Assembly: GCF_036231965.1 (NCBI RefSeq)
Contig: NZ_CP109499.1
Location: 6,634,001 to 6,698,000, forward strand
Origin: Streptomyces sp. NBC_01428
GTDB taxonomy: Bacteria > Actinomycetota > Actinomycetes > Streptomycetales > Streptomycetaceae
Length of the DNA: 64,000 nucleotides
Direction: 5' to 3'
How positions within the stretch are numbered: position 1 is the first letter of the stretch; every line of letters starts with the position of its first letter. A program made the position numbers and the translations under genes. This document shows, piece by piece, positions 63,501 to 64,000 of this stretch. The notes under the pieces were generated by a model. That model was not told where the DNA came from. It saw nothing but the letters and a program-made list of their open reading frames with translations, and did no database searches.

Positions 63501-63704
63501 GAAGACGCGCGCCTCGATGTGGTGGGCGCCCGGCATGCCGTTCGCGGTGGGCGGGCCCTCGTAGAACACCCACTCGGGGCGGCCCTCGGACTGGTCGAGG
63601 CTCTTGGCGAAGATCTTCTGCTCGCGCCAGAAGTCGAGCACGGCGTGCTCGAGGGCGGGCAGGTCGACCTGGGCGGGCACCTGGCGGTACGTCGGCGCTG
63701 TCAT
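60561..63704 (-). CDS. ileS: isoleucyl-tRNA synthetase, type 2-like with GXHH signature
   Basis: 1047 aa from ATG 63704. It charges tRNA-Ile with isoleucine. In place of the class I HXGH motif the sequence reads GAHH (residues 59-62, in PTANGMPGAHHIEAR), the GXHH variant. The second signature is KMSKH (residues 600-604). The WDCHGLP block, an editing domain (VWTTTPWTLVSN), and an anticodon-binding C-terminus with terminal extension follow. The eukaryote-like IleRS2 group resists mupirocin, and the GXHH version is linked with very strong resistance. Downstream of a T-box leader; ribosome-binding site GGAGG at 63715-63719. Confidence 0.97.
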   Translation of the reverse strand: MTAPTYRQVPAQVDLPALEHAVLDFWREQKIFAKSLDQSEGRPEWVFYEGPPTANGMPGAHHIEARVFKDVFPRFRTMRGYHVGRKAGWDCHGLPVELAVEKELGFTGKQDIEAYGIAEFNAQCRESVTRHTDAFTELTNRMGYWVDLDDAYRTMDPEYIESVWWSLKEIFNKGLLVQDYRVAPWCPRDETGLSDHELAQGYETIVDPSVYVRFPLTSGPLAGRAALLVWTTTPWTLVSNTAVAAHPDVTYVVVTNGEEQLVVAQPLVEKSLGEGWETTGESFTGAEMERWTYQRPFELIEFPEAAHFVVNAEYVTTEDGTGLVHQSPAFGEDDLKVCRAYGLPVVNPIRPNGTFEESVPLVGGVFFKKADEKLTEDLQNRGLLFKHVPYEHSYPHCWRCHTALLYYAQPSWYIRTTAVKDRLLEENEGTNWFPESVKHGRFGDWLNNNIDWALSRSRYWGTPLPLWRCEEGHVTCVGSRAELTELTGTDQSDLDPHRPFIDAVTFPCPEGGCGLTATRVPEVIDAWYDSGSMPFAQWGYPYKNKELFESRYPAQFISEAIDQTRGWFYTLMAVGTLVFDKSSYENVVCLGHILAEDGRKMSKHLGNILQPIPLMDQHGADAVRWFMAAGGSPWAARRVGHGTIQEVVRKTLLTYWNTVAFQALYARTADWSPSEADPAPADRPVLDRWLLSELHALTDQVTQALEAYDTQRAGKLLSAFVDDLSNWYVRRSRRRFWQGDRAALRTLHEVVETVTRLMAPLTPFITERVWQDLVVPVSPDAPESVHLSSWPEADLSAIDPELSRQMLLVRRLVELGRATRAESGVKTRQPLSRALVAATGFETLDRELHAQITEELNVSSLASLSEVGGSLVDTTAKANFRALGKRFGKGVQAVAKAIAETDAAALSLALREGDASVTVDGETVTLAPDEVIITETPREGWSVASDSGATVALDLEITEELRQAGLARDAIRLIQEARKNSGLDVADRIALRWSSTDPAVAAALAEHATLISDEVLATDFAQGEADGAYGEPFTDEGLSLTFRLRKA

Positions 63705-63710
63705 CGGCGA

Positions 63711-63995
63711 GCTTCCTCCAACGGACTTTCTGCCTTCCGTCGGAGGGACGAGAGCGTTGCTGCTGCGGACGCCGTGTTCGGCGCGCTCCCGCGGTACCAC
63801 CCTCCTTGGCCCGCCCGTGCGCCGTTCGCACCGGTGAGCCCCCTCATTGGGGTCGCGATGCCGGGTCTACTGGCCCCTCAGGGGTGTTCTGCCGGCGGCT
63901 CCGGGGTGATCTTCACGTCGCGCTGGCCCCCGGGCTTCCACCGTCCCCGGGTCGCTCCTGGCCGCGTACGCCGTTACTCGTCCCCATCCACGCTT
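63711..63995 (-). ncRNA. translational T-box leader of ileS (isoleucine)
   Basis: The T-box AGGGTGGTACCGCGGG is at 63788-63803. A specifier-loop segment GTGAAGATCACC places an ATC (Ile) codon at 63908-63910. Near the gene, CCTCCGACGGA (63736-63746) can pair over 11 bp with TCCGTTGGAGG (63715-63725) and so mask the ribosome-binding site. The same CCCTCC can instead pair with GGAGGG beside the T-box, the antisequestrator. So uncharged tRNA-Ile should open the ribosome-binding site. The 5' end lies near the window edge. Confidence 0.92.
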
Positions 63996-64000
63996 CTCGC

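Overview
The window is a high-GC actinobacterial chromosome segment, almost certainly Streptomyces. GC-rich codon use, frequent GTG starts, short GTGA/ATGA overlaps, a DivIVA with a Gln/Gly/Met/Pro-rich insert, SepF, a four-PASTA-domain kinase and the overall gene order fit a conserved core region of that genus. I see no prophage, insertion sequence, CRISPR array, rRNA or tRNA. Nearly every gene has a recognisable family, so the interest lies in regulatory RNAs, operators and a few proteins with altered key residues.

Region by region. 1-10 kb is carbon metabolism and signalling: ROK glucokinase glkA, an endonuclease/exonuclease/phosphatase-family protein, an acyltransferase, a MacS-type histidine kinase with its LuxR-type regulator, a phosphofructokinase with PPi-type active-site residues, and a D-2-hydroxyacid dehydrogenase. 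9.8-14.7 kb holds a fused TrpE-TrpG protein behind a Trp-Trp-Trp leader peptide and attenuator, a secreted DUF1906 protein and class II DAHP synthase. 14.8-17.9 kb is metal-related: an iron box before the Bfd ferredoxin, bacterioferritin, a molybdopterin oxidoreductase, and a DUF4396 membrane protein behind a CsoR-like copper operator, followed by endonuclease IV. 18-26.4 kb has the PASTA kinase, the TPP-riboswitch operon thiO-thiS-thiG, a ferredoxin-reductase-type flavoprotein, an Rv2175c-like DNA-binding protein, thiE and metF.

26.5-42 kb is more lineage-specific: a Tyr/Gln-rich membrane protein, a phytoene-desaturase-like flavoprotein with a DUF4126 membrane protein, an operon of a degenerate ABC-type ATPase, a YhgE/Pip membrane protein and a TetR regulator, an SAV_6107-type HEPN protein, a methyltransferase, DUF3040, a MoxR-DUF58-transglutaminase operon and a beta-carbonic anhydrase.

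42.2-60.3 kb is the division and cell-wall (dcw) cluster in one direction: rsmH, ftsL, ftsI, murE, murF, mraY, murD, ftsW, murG, ftsQ, ftsZ, pgeF, a YggS-family gene, sepF, yggT, divIVA. It has no mraZ, murC, ddl or ftsA. The right edge is ileS on the minus strand, with a GXHH variant of the class I signature and a translational isoleucine T-box leader.

The strongest leads are the IleRS GXHH motif with its T-box sequestrator, the degenerate ABC/YhgE/TetR operon with an inverted-repeat operator, the CsoR-like operator on DUF4396, and the PPi-type phosphofructokinase residues.
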